Source: Lachnospiraceae bacterium (lineage in GTDB: Bacteria; Bacillota; Clostridia; Lachnospirales; Lachnospiraceae). Taken from it: a DNA stretch of 13,465 nt. The DNA lies in the NCBI GenBank assembly GCA_900767585.1, contig CAAFZP010000109.1, positions 1-13,465 of the forward strand, written 5' to 3'. How positions within the stretch are numbered: position 1 is the first letter of the stretch; each line of letters begins with the position of its first letter. Under the pieces are notes generated by a model. It had not been told where the DNA came from. It made no database searches and worked only from the letters and a program-made list of their open reading frames with translations. This document shows, piece by piece, positions 6,799 to 13,201 of the stretch. The position numbers and the translations under genes were made by a program.

Positions 6799-7866
6799 TT
6801 AGTAAACTTTTGCTTCTTCCTCGCCGTTCAATACACGAAGCGCACCCTGTGCCAGGGCAAGAAGCTCATCTTCTCCGCCGTATACAGTAACCGGTGCGAT
6901 AAACTGTACTCTCTTTGTGATCTCTTCGGTTGCATACTTGCCATATGCGATACCGCCTGTCAGAATGATCTGATCAACCTTACCGGAGAGAACAGCTGCC
7001 TGTGCTCCGATATCCTTCGATACCTGATATAAGAATGCATCGAATACAAGCTGTGCATGCTTGTCACCATTCTTTGCCATAGCCTCGATGTCTCTTGCAT
7101 CGTTGGAACCGCAGTATGCGTTAAATCCTGCCTTACCAACCAGCTGCTTGATCATTTCCTTCTCTGTGTACTTGCCTGAATAGCACAGACGAACCAGCTC
7201 ACCGTTTGGAACACCACCGGCACGCTCCGGAGAGAATGCACCATCGCCGTCCAATGCGTTGAATACATCTACAACCTTACCGCCTGTATGGGCACCTACG
7301 GAAACACCGCCACCCATATGAACAACGATGAGGTTCAAATCTTCGTACTTCTTACCAACTTCCTTTGCATAACGCTTTGCAACTGCCTTCTGGTTTAATG
7401 CATGGAAGATACTTGTTCTAGGAAGCTCCGGATGTCCGGAAAGTCTTGCAACATCCTGTAACTCGTCAACAACAACCGGGTCTACGATATAAGCAGGGAT
7501 TCCAAGCTCGTCAGCGAAATCCTTTGCCAGGATACCACCGAGGTTGGATGCATGCTCACCACGCTTTGCCTCTACCAAATCCTTTACGAGCTCATCGGTA
7601 ACGGTGTATGTACCACCCGGAATTGGTTTCAGCAAACCACCACGGCCTACAACAACATCCAGTGTCTTGATATCGAAGTTATTCTCAGCTAAAACCTTTG
7701 CGATGACATCCTTACGGAAATCCTTCTGCGCAACGATCGAATCGTACTGTGCGATCTCCTCGGTCGAATGACGCAGCGTCTCCTCGAACAACAATGTCTC
7801 ATCTTCGAATACACCAATCTTTGTGGATGTAGAACCCGGATTGATGATCAATGACTTATAACTCAT
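6799..7866 (-). CDS. buk: Butyrate kinase
   Basis: Transfers phosphate from butyryl phosphate to ADP, giving butyrate and ATP in the cytosol; this is the last step of one of the two known bacterial routes to butyrate. The 355 residues match the acetokinase-family butyrate kinases. Motifs in order are the nucleotide loop INPGSTSTK (8-16), HALNQKAVAKRYA, VVHMGGGVSVGAH, NALDGDGAFSPERAG and LTGGIAYG near the C-terminus. AGGAGG lies 8 nt before the ATG. It follows ptb by 87 nt, the classic clostridial ptb-buk order. Most Lachnospiraceae use butyryl-CoA:acetate CoA-transferase instead, so the kinase route narrows the host to kinase-type producers such as Coprococcus or Butyrivibrio relatives. Some homologues also accept branched-chain substrates; I cannot exclude that. 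Confidence 0.96.
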   Translation of the reverse strand: MSYKSLIINPGSTSTKIGVFEDETLLFEETLRHSTEEIAQYDSIVAQKDFRKDVIAKVLAENNFDIKTLDVVVGRGGLLKPIPGGTYTVTDELVKDLVEAKRGEHASNLGGILAKDFADELGIPAYIVDPVVVDELQDVARLSGHPELPRTSIFHALNQKAVAKRYAKEVGKKYEDLNLIVVHMGGGVSVGAHTGGKVVDVFNALDGDGAFSPERAGGVPNGELVRLCYSGKYTEKEMIKQLVGKAGFNAYCGSNDARDIEAMAKNGDKHAQLVFDAFLYQVSKDIGAQAAVLSGKVDQIILTGGIAYGKYATEEITKRVQFIAPVTVYGGEDELLALAQGALRVLNGEEEAKVY

Positions 7867-7902
7867 TTTATTATCCTCCTTGAGTTTTTATACTTGTCAA
7901 AC

Positions 7903-7933
7903 ATGAATCTGCATGCCATCCGGTCGGATTCAT
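7903..7933 (-). promoter_or_regulatory. Hairpin in the ptb-buk gap
   Basis: ATGAATC (7903-7909) and GATTCAT (7927-7933) form a 7-bp stem around a 17-nt loop. No U-run follows on the minus strand, so it is not a standard terminator. It may affect mRNA processing or relative ptb/buk expression, or have no role. Confidence 0.4.
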
Positions 7934-7953
7934 ATTTGCCTTCTTATTGGTTC

Positions 7954-8871
7954 TTATTTATTTTTCTTCAGGTTCTCAGCAACAATCGCTGCAAGGGCAA
8001 TCGAATTCACCTTTGTCTCAAATGTATCGGAACGGGATGTCAGGATAACCGGTGCCTGTGTACCTGTTAAGATACAGCCATTTTTAACCTTTGCTGTATG
8101 AACGAGTGTCTTGTATGTAATATTTCCTGCGTGAATGTCCGGGAACAGTAAGATATCTGCATCACCGACGATCTTACGGTTTGTTGCGCCCTTGTGCTTT
8201 GCAGCTTCCGGATCGATTGCAAGATCCATAGAAAGCGGACCGTCCACGATACAACCTGTGATCTTACCCTCTTCGTTCATCTTTGTGAGCTCTGCTGCCT
8301 CGACTGTAACAGGCATCTTCGGATTTACTACCTCTACAGCTGCAAGCGGAGCAACCTTTGGACACTCGATACCACATGCATGTGCAACTGCAACTGTGTT
8401 GTGGATGATATCAATCTTATCTTCCAGTGTCGGATATGGGATAAATGCTACATCAGTCAGGAAGAACATCTTCTCGAATCCCTCAATCTCGAACAGACAT
8501 ACATGGGACAGCGCCTTACCGGTCCGAAGACCAACCTCCTTGTTGAGTACGCTCTTTAAGAATCCCTTTGTATCGATAAGTCCCTTCATATACATGTCTG
8601 CTTCCCCGTCATGTACAAGCTTCACGGCTGTAAGAGCTGCCTCTGTCGGATCTTTCACATCGATAATCTCAAAGCCGTCTAAGCTCATGTCCATGCTCTT
8701 CGCAATTTCCTTGATCTTATCTGCATCACCAACTAAAATAGCATCTGCAATGTTCTGCTCTTTGGCAGCGTTGACAGCTTCAAGGACTGCATCGTCCTGT
8801 GCAACTGCAACTGCAAGCTTCTTCTTGCTGCACGATTTGATCTGCTCAAGTAATCCTTCAAAATTCTTCAT
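7954..8871 (-). CDS. ptb: Phosphate butyryltransferase
   Basis: Converts butyryl-CoA and phosphate to butyryl phosphate and CoA, supplying butyrate kinase. The 305-residue length and the fold-defining segments match the phosphate acetyl/butyryltransferase family: AVAVAQDDAVLEAV near the start, DAILVGD, KGLIDTKGFLKSVL, LSHVCLFEIEGFEKMFFLTDVAFIPYP, IVDGPLSMDLAID, and the C-terminal GNITYKTLVHTAKVKNGCILTGTQAPVILTSRSD. I chose ATG 8871 (KNFEGLLEQIK) because AAGGAAG precedes it at a suitable distance. The longer in-frame start at 8898 would add nine charged residues, and its only candidate ribosome binding site directly abuts the ATG. The gene starts 32 nt after the small basic membrane protein ends. 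Confidence 0.95.
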   Translation of the reverse strand: MKNFEGLLEQIKSCSKKKLAVAVAQDDAVLEAVNAAKEQNIADAILVGDADKIKEIAKSMDMSLDGFEIIDVKDPTEAALTAVKLVHDGEADMYMKGLIDTKGFLKSVLNKEVGLRTGKALSHVCLFEIEGFEKMFFLTDVAFIPYPTLEDKIDIIHNTVAVAHACGIECPKVAPLAAVEVVNPKMPVTVEAAELTKMNEEGKITGCIVDGPLSMDLAIDPEAAKHKGATNRKIVGDADILLFPDIHAGNITYKTLVHTAKVKNGCILTGTQAPVILTSRSDTFETKVNSIALAAIVAENLKKNK

Positions 8872-8903
8872 CTTTGTTCTCTTCCTTTCCTCTTCCATCC
8901 TCT

Positions 8904-9122
8904 TTATGAGTCTTTGTTATTTTTAACGTCCAAAATGGCAGAAACAGCGCAAAGCACGATCGCCACGAATCCCATGGCACGGTCGATATGCTTATTCATC
9001 TGCTTTCTTCGTTTTTCCGCAAGTTTACGCTCTTTACGCGACATGCGCTTCACAGGTTCCCTGTAAAGCGTTTTCGCAGGCCTGGCTTTCTTCGGTTTTT
9101 TCGGAGTCTTCAGTTTTGACAT
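8904..9122 (-). CDS. Small basic single-TM protein, function unknown
   Basis: A 72-residue protein I do not recognise. Residues 1-45 are highly basic (runs such as TPKKPKKARPAK and KERKLAEKRRKQMNK), and residues 49-66 form one hydrophobic segment, AMGFVAIVLCAVSAILDV, followed by a short polar tail. The basic part should stay in the cytoplasm and could touch nucleic acid, ribosomes or acidic lipids. AAGGTG lies about 7 nt before the ATG. It is the first gene after the promoter at 9224-9252 and lies 32 nt before ptb, so it heads the butyrate series. A real gene is favoured by the ribosome binding site, the position and the clear two-part composition. Confidence 0.75.
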   Translation of the reverse strand: MSKLKTPKKPKKARPAKTLYREPVKRMSRKERKLAEKRRKQMNKHIDRAMGFVAIVLCAVSAILDVKNNKDS

Positions 9123-9167
9123 CTGTTTTCACCTTCTTTGACGAAATTACAATCGGACTTGTCTCTT

Positions 9168-9210
9168 GCTTACACCTGATTCCACACCGGCTCCTTATGC
9201 AGGCGCAAGC
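9168..9210 (-). promoter_or_regulatory. Hairpin in the 5' leader of the ptb-buk series
   Basis: On the minus strand GCTTGCGCCTG (9200-9210) can pair along its full length with CAGGTGTAAGC (9168-9178), with two G-U pairs, around a 21-nt loop. It starts a few nt after the predicted transcription start. There is no U-run after it, so it may protect the 5' end or regulate rather than terminate. It could also serve as a weak terminator for the MATE gene. Confidence 0.4.
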
Positions 9211-9223
9211 AAATATAATATAG

Positions 9224-9252
9224 ATTATACCATTTTAAGCGGGTTTTCGCAA
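9224..9252 (-). promoter_or_regulatory. Promoter of the small-ORF/ptb/buk series
   Basis: On the minus strand TTGCGA (9247-9252, four of six matches) is followed after 17 bp by a perfect TATAAT (9224-9229). The -35 box lies inside the last codons of the MATE gene. Transcription would begin near 9217, about 95 nt before the first start codon. Confidence 0.7.
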
Positions 9253-10572
9253 TATCTGTTCCGGCGGCTTCGCGAAATAAGCCACAGCCAGCAGAATCGT
9301 CATGCAGACCCAGCTGATCGGTTCCGTAAGTGCCACGCCAAAATAAGCAAGCCGCGGCACCAGAAATGCTGCCGAGAGCATTTTGATCACCATCTCTACG
9401 ACGCTCGAACATACCGGAATCACTTTTCTTCCCATGCCCTGCAGGCTGCACCGCAGGATAAATAGTGGTCCGAGCACATAGAAAAATACGATACTGACGC
9501 GTGAATACATCACTGCAGAATCAATGATCGTCTGATTGTCTGTCGATGCAAGCCAGGTAAATAACGGGCGTCCGAATACAAAGCAGACAAACACGAGCAC
9601 GGTCGTAATTCCAGTCGCCATCACCATCGCATGGCAGATTCCCCTCCGGATTCGTGCCGGTTCCCAGGCTCCCATATTCTGGCTCACGTACGTCGTCATC
9701 GCATTTCCAAGGCAGTAAAGTGATACCGTAAATATATCGAAGACTTTCCGTGCTGCTGTGTGGGCAGCCACGATTGCGGTTCCCAGTCCATTGATTGCGC
9801 CTTGCAGCACAATCGTTCCGAAATTCACGACAAGCGACATGAATCCCATCGCAAGCCCCGTCGTAAGAAGCTCGCTGTACTGCCCTTCCACCGGTTTCCA
9901 CTCGTCCTTCTCCGGTATGATATCCCGAAACTTAAGCAGGATATAACCGAGACAGAGCACTGCCGAAAGTGCCTGTGAGAGGATTGTCGCCCAGGCTGCA
10001 CCCTCGATTCCCATATGGAATCCATTGACAAACAGCAAGTCCAGCCCGATATTCACGAACACAGAAATAATCAGACAATAAAGCGGCGTCCGGCTGTCAC
10101 CAACCGCGCGCAGTACATTTGCACACATGTTATAGACAGACACAAATATAATGCCATATAAAATGATGCGCACATACGCAAGCGCCGGGCTCATAATATC
10201 TTCCGGTGTTGCCAGAAGTTTCAGGATTGTCGGGATCAATAGCAGGATTAACACGGTGAGCACAACTGCTCCTGCCAGCGTCAGCAACACAGTACCTGCC
10301 ACCATGCGGCGCATCCGTTTAAAATCTTTTCCGCCAAAGCTGTTTGCAATCGGAATTGCAAACCCAAGTGTCAGGGAATTCAAAAATCCGATTAAAGTGT
10401 TCGATACAACACTTGTGGCACCGACAGCTGCAAACGCCCCGGTGCCTACGAAATTGCTGACGATCTTGCTGTCTGCCAGATTGTATAATTGTTGAAATAT
10501 ACTCCCGAAAATCATCGGGATGGCAAATAAAATTATCACCTTTGCCGGGTAGCCTTTTGTCAAATCTTTCAT
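9235..10572 (-). CDS. MATE family multidrug/toxic compound efflux transporter
   Basis: A 445-residue integral membrane protein of about 12 helices that exports organic cations, drugs or metabolites in exchange for Na+ or H+. Family features are the N-terminal DLTKGYPAKVIILFAIPMIFGSIFQQLYNLAD block, GAFAAVGATSVV, the RAVGDSRTPLY loop (equivalent to the family's R-x-x-G-D/N-x-x-x-P), and the second-half counterparts LQGMGRKVIPV and GVALTEPISW. The C-terminus is short and basic. It follows glmS by 67 nt on the same strand with no U-run terminator between, so co-transcription is likely. I see no Shine-Dalgarno before the ATG, only an A-rich stretch and, further up, a strong hairpin. The substrate cannot be predicted. 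Confidence 0.93.
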   Translation of the reverse strand: MKDLTKGYPAKVIILFAIPMIFGSIFQQLYNLADSKIVSNFVGTGAFAAVGATSVVSNTLIGFLNSLTLGFAIPIANSFGGKDFKRMRRMVAGTVLLTLAGAVVLTVLILLLIPTILKLLATPEDIMSPALAYVRIILYGIIFVSVYNMCANVLRAVGDSRTPLYCLIISVFVNIGLDLLFVNGFHMGIEGAAWATILSQALSAVLCLGYILLKFRDIIPEKDEWKPVEGQYSELLTTGLAMGFMSLVVNFGTIVLQGAINGLGTAIVAAHTAARKVFDIFTVSLYCLGNAMTTYVSQNMGAWEPARIRRGICHAMVMATGITTVLVFVCFVFGRPLFTWLASTDNQTIIDSAVMYSRVSIVFFYVLGPLFILRCSLQGMGRKVIPVCSSVVEMVIKMLSAAFLVPRLAYFGVALTEPISWVCMTILLAVAYFAKPPEQILRKPA

Positions 10573-10593
10573 TAATTTTTTTACACATACAAT

Positions 10594-10623
10594 ACCCCAT
10601 CTGCACGCACGTACAAATGGGGT
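10594..10623 (-). promoter_or_regulatory. Strong hairpin between glmS and the MATE gene
   Basis: ACCCCAT and ATGGGGT form a 7-bp outer stem (10617-10623 with 10594-10600), continued by a T-G pair and TGTACG/CGTGCA, giving about 14 bp with almost no loop. No U-run follows on either strand, so it is not a canonical terminator. It ends 21 nt before the MATE start codon and may influence 3' end formation of glmS mRNA or MATE translation. Confidence 0.6.
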
Positions 10624-10639
10624 CTGCCTCTCTCTATCA

Positions 10640-12454
10640 TTACTCTACCGTTACGGATTTCGCCAGATTTCTCGGTTTATCCACATCCAGTCCCTTCGCC
10701 TCGGATGTATAATACGCAACTAACTGCAATACGACCGCTGTTGCAAAGGATGTAAATTCACTATCCATCTTCGGAAGGCGGATATGCTGGTCACAGATAC
10801 TTGGATCATTCACTTCCTCATCCATGCTGACAAGCACCACATACGCACCTCTTGCCTTTACCTCACGGATATTCGAGATGACCTTCGCATAGACATCCTC
10901 CTGGGTTGCAAGTGCGATAACCGGAACATTCTCAGAGATTAACGCGATTGTTCCATGCTTGAGCTCTCCTGCCGCATATGCTTCGGCATGCACATAAGAA
11001 ATCTCCTTTAACTTCAGTGCTGCCTCTAAGCTCATCGTGTAGTCCAGACCTCTTCCGATATAGAATGTGTCTGTGGCAAACTTGATATGATCTGCCACGC
11101 GCTTGATATCATCCGCACATTTCAGAGTCTCTTCCACGATATTCGACGCATTTGTAAGCTTTGTCATAAATCTTTTTGCTTCCAGTTCGCTGATCAGCCC
11201 CTTTACCAGACCAATCCGGCATGCGATCAGATACATCGCTGCCACCTGAACCGTATATGCCTTCGTCGATGCAACCGCGATCTCCGGGCCGGCATGTGTA
11301 TAAAGTACATAATCGCTCTCTCTAGCGATCGTGCTTCCCTTCACATTGACGATAGAAAGCACCTTGGAACCACGCTTTTTCGCAAGCTTTAACGCCTCTA
11401 ATGTATCGATTGTCTCGCCCGACTGGGAAAGTACGATTGTCAAAGTTTCCTCATCGATAATCGGATCCTTATACCGGAACTCAGAAGCACAATCTACATG
11501 CACCGGAATCCGAAGCTTCTTCTCGATCAGATGCTTTCCAACCATACCAGCATGCATCGCTGTACCACAGGCGACAATCGAAATACGCTTGCAATCCTTA
11601 AATATCGCATCATCGACTCCATCCTCCGTAAAGTCCGGAAGTTCCTGGTTGATTCGTGGCGCAATCGTATTGCGGATGGCATCCGGCTGCTCATAAATCT
11701 CTTTGAGCATGAAAAATGGGTATCCACCTTTCTGCGCACTTGTGATATCCCAGTTGACTGTGAGCATCTGCGGTTCTACTTTGTTTCCCTTCAAATCCCG
11801 GATGTCGATTCCATCTTTTTTCAATGTCAGGATGTGATACTCCGGTACAACGAAGTATTCCTTGGAAAACTCAATCAGAGCAGTCAGATCAGATGCAATG
11901 ACGGATCCTCTCTCACACGAAGTCGCTACCATCGGGCTCACGTTCCGGATTGCATAGATCGTATCCGGGATATCCTGGAACATGATGCAGAGTGCAAATG
12001 CACCGGACAAGACTTTTACCATCTTCCGAATTGCCGCTATCGGGTCACCCTCATAGAACTTGTTCAGAAGTGCTGCCACAACTTCAGAATCTGTCTCTGA
12101 TACAAGCTGGTCAGCCAGTCCGTACTCTGTCACGATCTGACGGTAATTCTCGATGATACCGTTATGTATGAGTACGACTTTTCCGACCCGGTGTGGATGT
12201 GCATTCACGTCCGTTACCCCACCATGTGTCGCCCATCTTGTATGTCCGATTCCACATGTGGCCGTCATCTTCTCCGACTCACAAAGCTTCCGTAACTCTG
12301 CGACTTTTCCGGTTCTTTTGCGGATCTGAATCTCTCCTTCTGACAGCAGCGCAAGCCCTGCGCTGTCATAGCCACGGTACTCCAGTCGTTCCAATCCGCC
12401 GATAATAATGTCCTTCGCTGGTTCATTCCCCGTAAAACCTATAATTCCACACAT
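10640..12454 (-). CDS. glmS: Glutamine-fructose-6-phosphate aminotransferase (isomerizing)
   Basis: Makes glucosamine-6-phosphate from fructose-6-phosphate and glutamine, the first committed step to UDP-GlcNAc, peptidoglycan and other amino sugars. The 604 residues are full length. The N-terminal Ntn glutaminase begins MCGIIGF with the nucleophile Cys2, followed by LERLEYRGYDSAG, GHTRWATHG and HNGIIENY. After a linker come two SIS sugar-binding domains with ACGTAMHAG, SQSGETIDT and EIAVASTKAYT in the first and GRGLDYTMSLEAALKLKEISYVHAEAYAAGELKHG in the second. The C-terminus ends DKPRNLAKSVTVE as in the family. AGAGGT sits 7 nt before the ATG. The leader carries a glmS ribozyme, so the enzyme is feedback-controlled by its own product. 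Confidence 0.98.
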   Translation of the reverse strand: MCGIIGFTGNEPAKDIIIGGLERLEYRGYDSAGLALLSEGEIQIRKRTGKVAELRKLCESEKMTATCGIGHTRWATHGGVTDVNAHPHRVGKVVLIHNGIIENYRQIVTEYGLADQLVSETDSEVVAALLNKFYEGDPIAAIRKMVKVLSGAFALCIMFQDIPDTIYAIRNVSPMVATSCERGSVIASDLTALIEFSKEYFVVPEYHILTLKKDGIDIRDLKGNKVEPQMLTVNWDITSAQKGGYPFFMLKEIYEQPDAIRNTIAPRINQELPDFTEDGVDDAIFKDCKRISIVACGTAMHAGMVGKHLIEKKLRIPVHVDCASEFRYKDPIIDEETLTIVLSQSGETIDTLEALKLAKKRGSKVLSIVNVKGSTIARESDYVLYTHAGPEIAVASTKAYTVQVAAMYLIACRIGLVKGLISELEAKRFMTKLTNASNIVEETLKCADDIKRVADHIKFATDTFYIGRGLDYTMSLEAALKLKEISYVHAEAYAAGELKHGTIALISENVPVIALATQEDVYAKVISNIREVKARGAYVVLVSMDEEVNDPSICDQHIRLPKMDSEFTSFATAVVLQLVAYYTSEAKGLDVDKPRNLAKSVTVE

Positions 12455-12497
12455 AATATCTACCTCTATTCTATTTTCTTTTCATTCCACGTTGCTT

Positions 12498-12651
12498 CGA
12501 TGCAACATCCGATGTTGCATTTCGATGCTGTATTTCGATGTTCCATTTCGATGCTGTATTTCGATGCTGTATTTCGATGTTACATTTCGATGCTGCATTT
12601 CGATGTTGTATTTCGATGTTACATTTTATGTTACATTTCCATACTACATTC
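12498..12651. repeat. Array of 13-bp tandem repeats in the glmS leader
   Basis: Nine consecutive units of exactly 13 bp (12510-12626), plus-strand consensus CGATGYTNNATTT, are flanked by degenerate units on both sides (12498-12509 and 12627-12651). The first two form a 10-bp inverted repeat, ATGCAACATC-C-GATGTTGCAT (12500-12520). Within each unit a 9-bp core ATG-Y-T-N-N-AT is an imperfect palindrome, for example ATGTTACAT or ATGCTGCAT. The array lies between the ribozyme and the glmS start codon, so it is transcribed into the cleaved mRNA. In that direction three units contain the start-stop AUGUAA. The period is not a multiple of three, so it is not a coding repeat. Role unknown. Confidence 0.9.
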
Positions 12652-12797
12652 ACCGGTTACAGAACTTTGTTTTGCAGTTGCCTGCATATTTTCTTCTGTA
12701 TACGCACCCGGTCTGTGCGGAAACGCATCCGCCGAATCTTTCGATCACGTTTCTCCTCGTCATCCCAGACTTTTCCGTTCCTCTGGGACCTGGCGCT
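12652..12797 (-). ncRNA. glmS ribozyme: glmS ribozyme/riboswitch
   Basis: A self-cleaving RNA that uses glucosamine-6-phosphate as cofactor and lowers glmS expression when the product is abundant. On the minus strand the cleavage site is A(12797)/G(12796) in TTA-GCGCC. The core is clear: P2 as TCCCAGA/TCTGGGA, the conserved TGACGAGG, ATCGA, then TTCGGCGGATGC, and a pseudoknot GAAACG/CGTTTC. The 3' part has P4 TACAGAA/TTCTGTA and P4.1 TGCAG-GCAA-CTGCA, ending near AACCGG. All main elements of the known class are in order, so it should be active. It starts about 44 nt after the predicted transcription start and ends about 200 nt before the start codon, an unusually long distance filled by the 13-bp array. 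Confidence 0.96.
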
Positions 12798-12847
12798 AAG
12801 GTTCTTACCTTTCGAGTTCTGTGTCCTCCCGCCACACAGTTGCGGAT

Positions 12848-12876
12848 ATTCTATCATACACACATCCTTTTTGCAA
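12848..12876 (-). promoter_or_regulatory. glmS promoter
   Basis: On the minus strand TTGCAA (12871-12876, four of six matches) and TAGAAT (12848-12853, five of six) are separated by 17 bp. Transcription would start near 12841, about 44 nt before the ribozyme cleavage site. The weak -35 box is consistent with a need for an activator. Confidence 0.7.
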
Positions 12877-12877
12877 G

Positions 12878-12897
12878 ACACCGGAATATTCCGGTGT
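12878..12897. promoter_or_regulatory. 20-bp perfect palindrome next to the glmS -35 box
   Basis: ACACCGGAATATTCCGGTGT is a perfect palindrome that ends one base before the -35 box, centred about 46 bp upstream of the predicted transcription start. This is a classical position for an activator or repressor site. The cognate regulator is unknown. Confidence 0.65.
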
Positions 12898-12966
12898 TGC
12901 ACCAGACACCCCCGATTATTCCAATGCTGCACCAGACACCCCCTGATTATTCCGGTGCTGCACCAG
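12888..12966. repeat. Direct repeats of about 30 bp upstream of the glmS promoter
   Basis: Two full copies and one partial copy follow each other: 12888-12917 (30 bp), 12918-12948 (31 bp) and 12949-12966 (18 bp). Each begins ATTCC(GG/AA)TG(T/C)TGCACCAG; the full copies continue with ACACCCC and end GATT. The first copy shares its ATTCCGGTGT with the palindrome, so half-sites recur at 30-31 bp, about three helical turns. The stretch 12967-13040 beyond it is A+T-rich and shows me no feature. Confidence 0.85.
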
Positions 12967-13040
12967 TGCAAGAAGCGATTTGGATAAAAAATGTAGAAAT
13001 GAAAAATTTTAACCACTCAATACAGGAAAAAAGCTGAAAA

Positions 13041-13081
13041 CAATGGGGAATTTTTCGAATTTTGCAAAATTCTCCCCATTG
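13041..13081. repeat. Nested inverted repeat 1 (GGGGA/TCCCC)
   Basis: Outer arms CAATGGGGA (13041-13049) and TCCCCATTG (13073-13081) are perfect. They enclose a 16-bp perfect palindrome, GAATTTTGCAAAATTC (13057-13072). No gene is predicted here on either strand with a ribosome binding site. Confidence 0.8.
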
Positions 13082-13103
13082 ACAAGCATATATACAGAAA
13101 AAA

Positions 13104-13143
13104 ATTGGGGAGAAAATAGAAATATTCAGGAATTCTCCCCAAT
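13104..13143. repeat. Inverted repeat 2 (GGGGA/TCCCC)
   Basis: ATTGGGGAGAA (13104-13114) and TTCTCCCCAAT (13133-13143) are perfect 11-bp arms around 18 nt. The arms are nearly those of the neighbouring inverted repeat 22 bp away, which suggests a duplicated palindromic element. Confidence 0.8.
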
Positions 13144-13151
13144 AAATATTA

Positions 13152-13186
13152 ATATCTGTCACCACGCAAAGCGTGATGACAGATAT
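13152..13186 (-). terminator. Terminator of the ChW-repeat gene
   Basis: A long hairpin: ATATCTGTCA with TGACAGATAT (10 bp), one C-A mismatch, then CACGC/GCGTG around an AAA loop. It starts about 15 nt after the stop codon of the minus-strand gene at 13202. The following minus-strand sequence is A+T-rich (ATTAATATTTATT) rather than a pure U-run, so termination may be imperfect. Confidence 0.65.
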
Positions 13187-13201
13187 GCGCATCCGTACTT
13201 T

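Noticed and set aside
10594..10623. Rho-independent terminator after glmS
   Set aside because: The stem is strong, but neither strand has a U-run after it.
12498..12651. CRISPR array or coding repeat
   Set aside because: Units are 13 bp, contiguous and spacer-free, and the period is not a multiple of three.
12408..13037. Plus-strand reading frame of 209 codons
   Set aside because: It runs antisense through the glmS start, the 13-bp array, the ribozyme and the promoter, has no Shine-Dalgarno, and encodes only repeat-derived low-complexity peptide.
12947..13192. Minus-strand reading frame with WGEF repeats
   Set aside because: The repeats come from the GGGGA/TCCCC inverted repeats, there is no convincing ribosome binding site, and the frame runs through terminator and control sequences.
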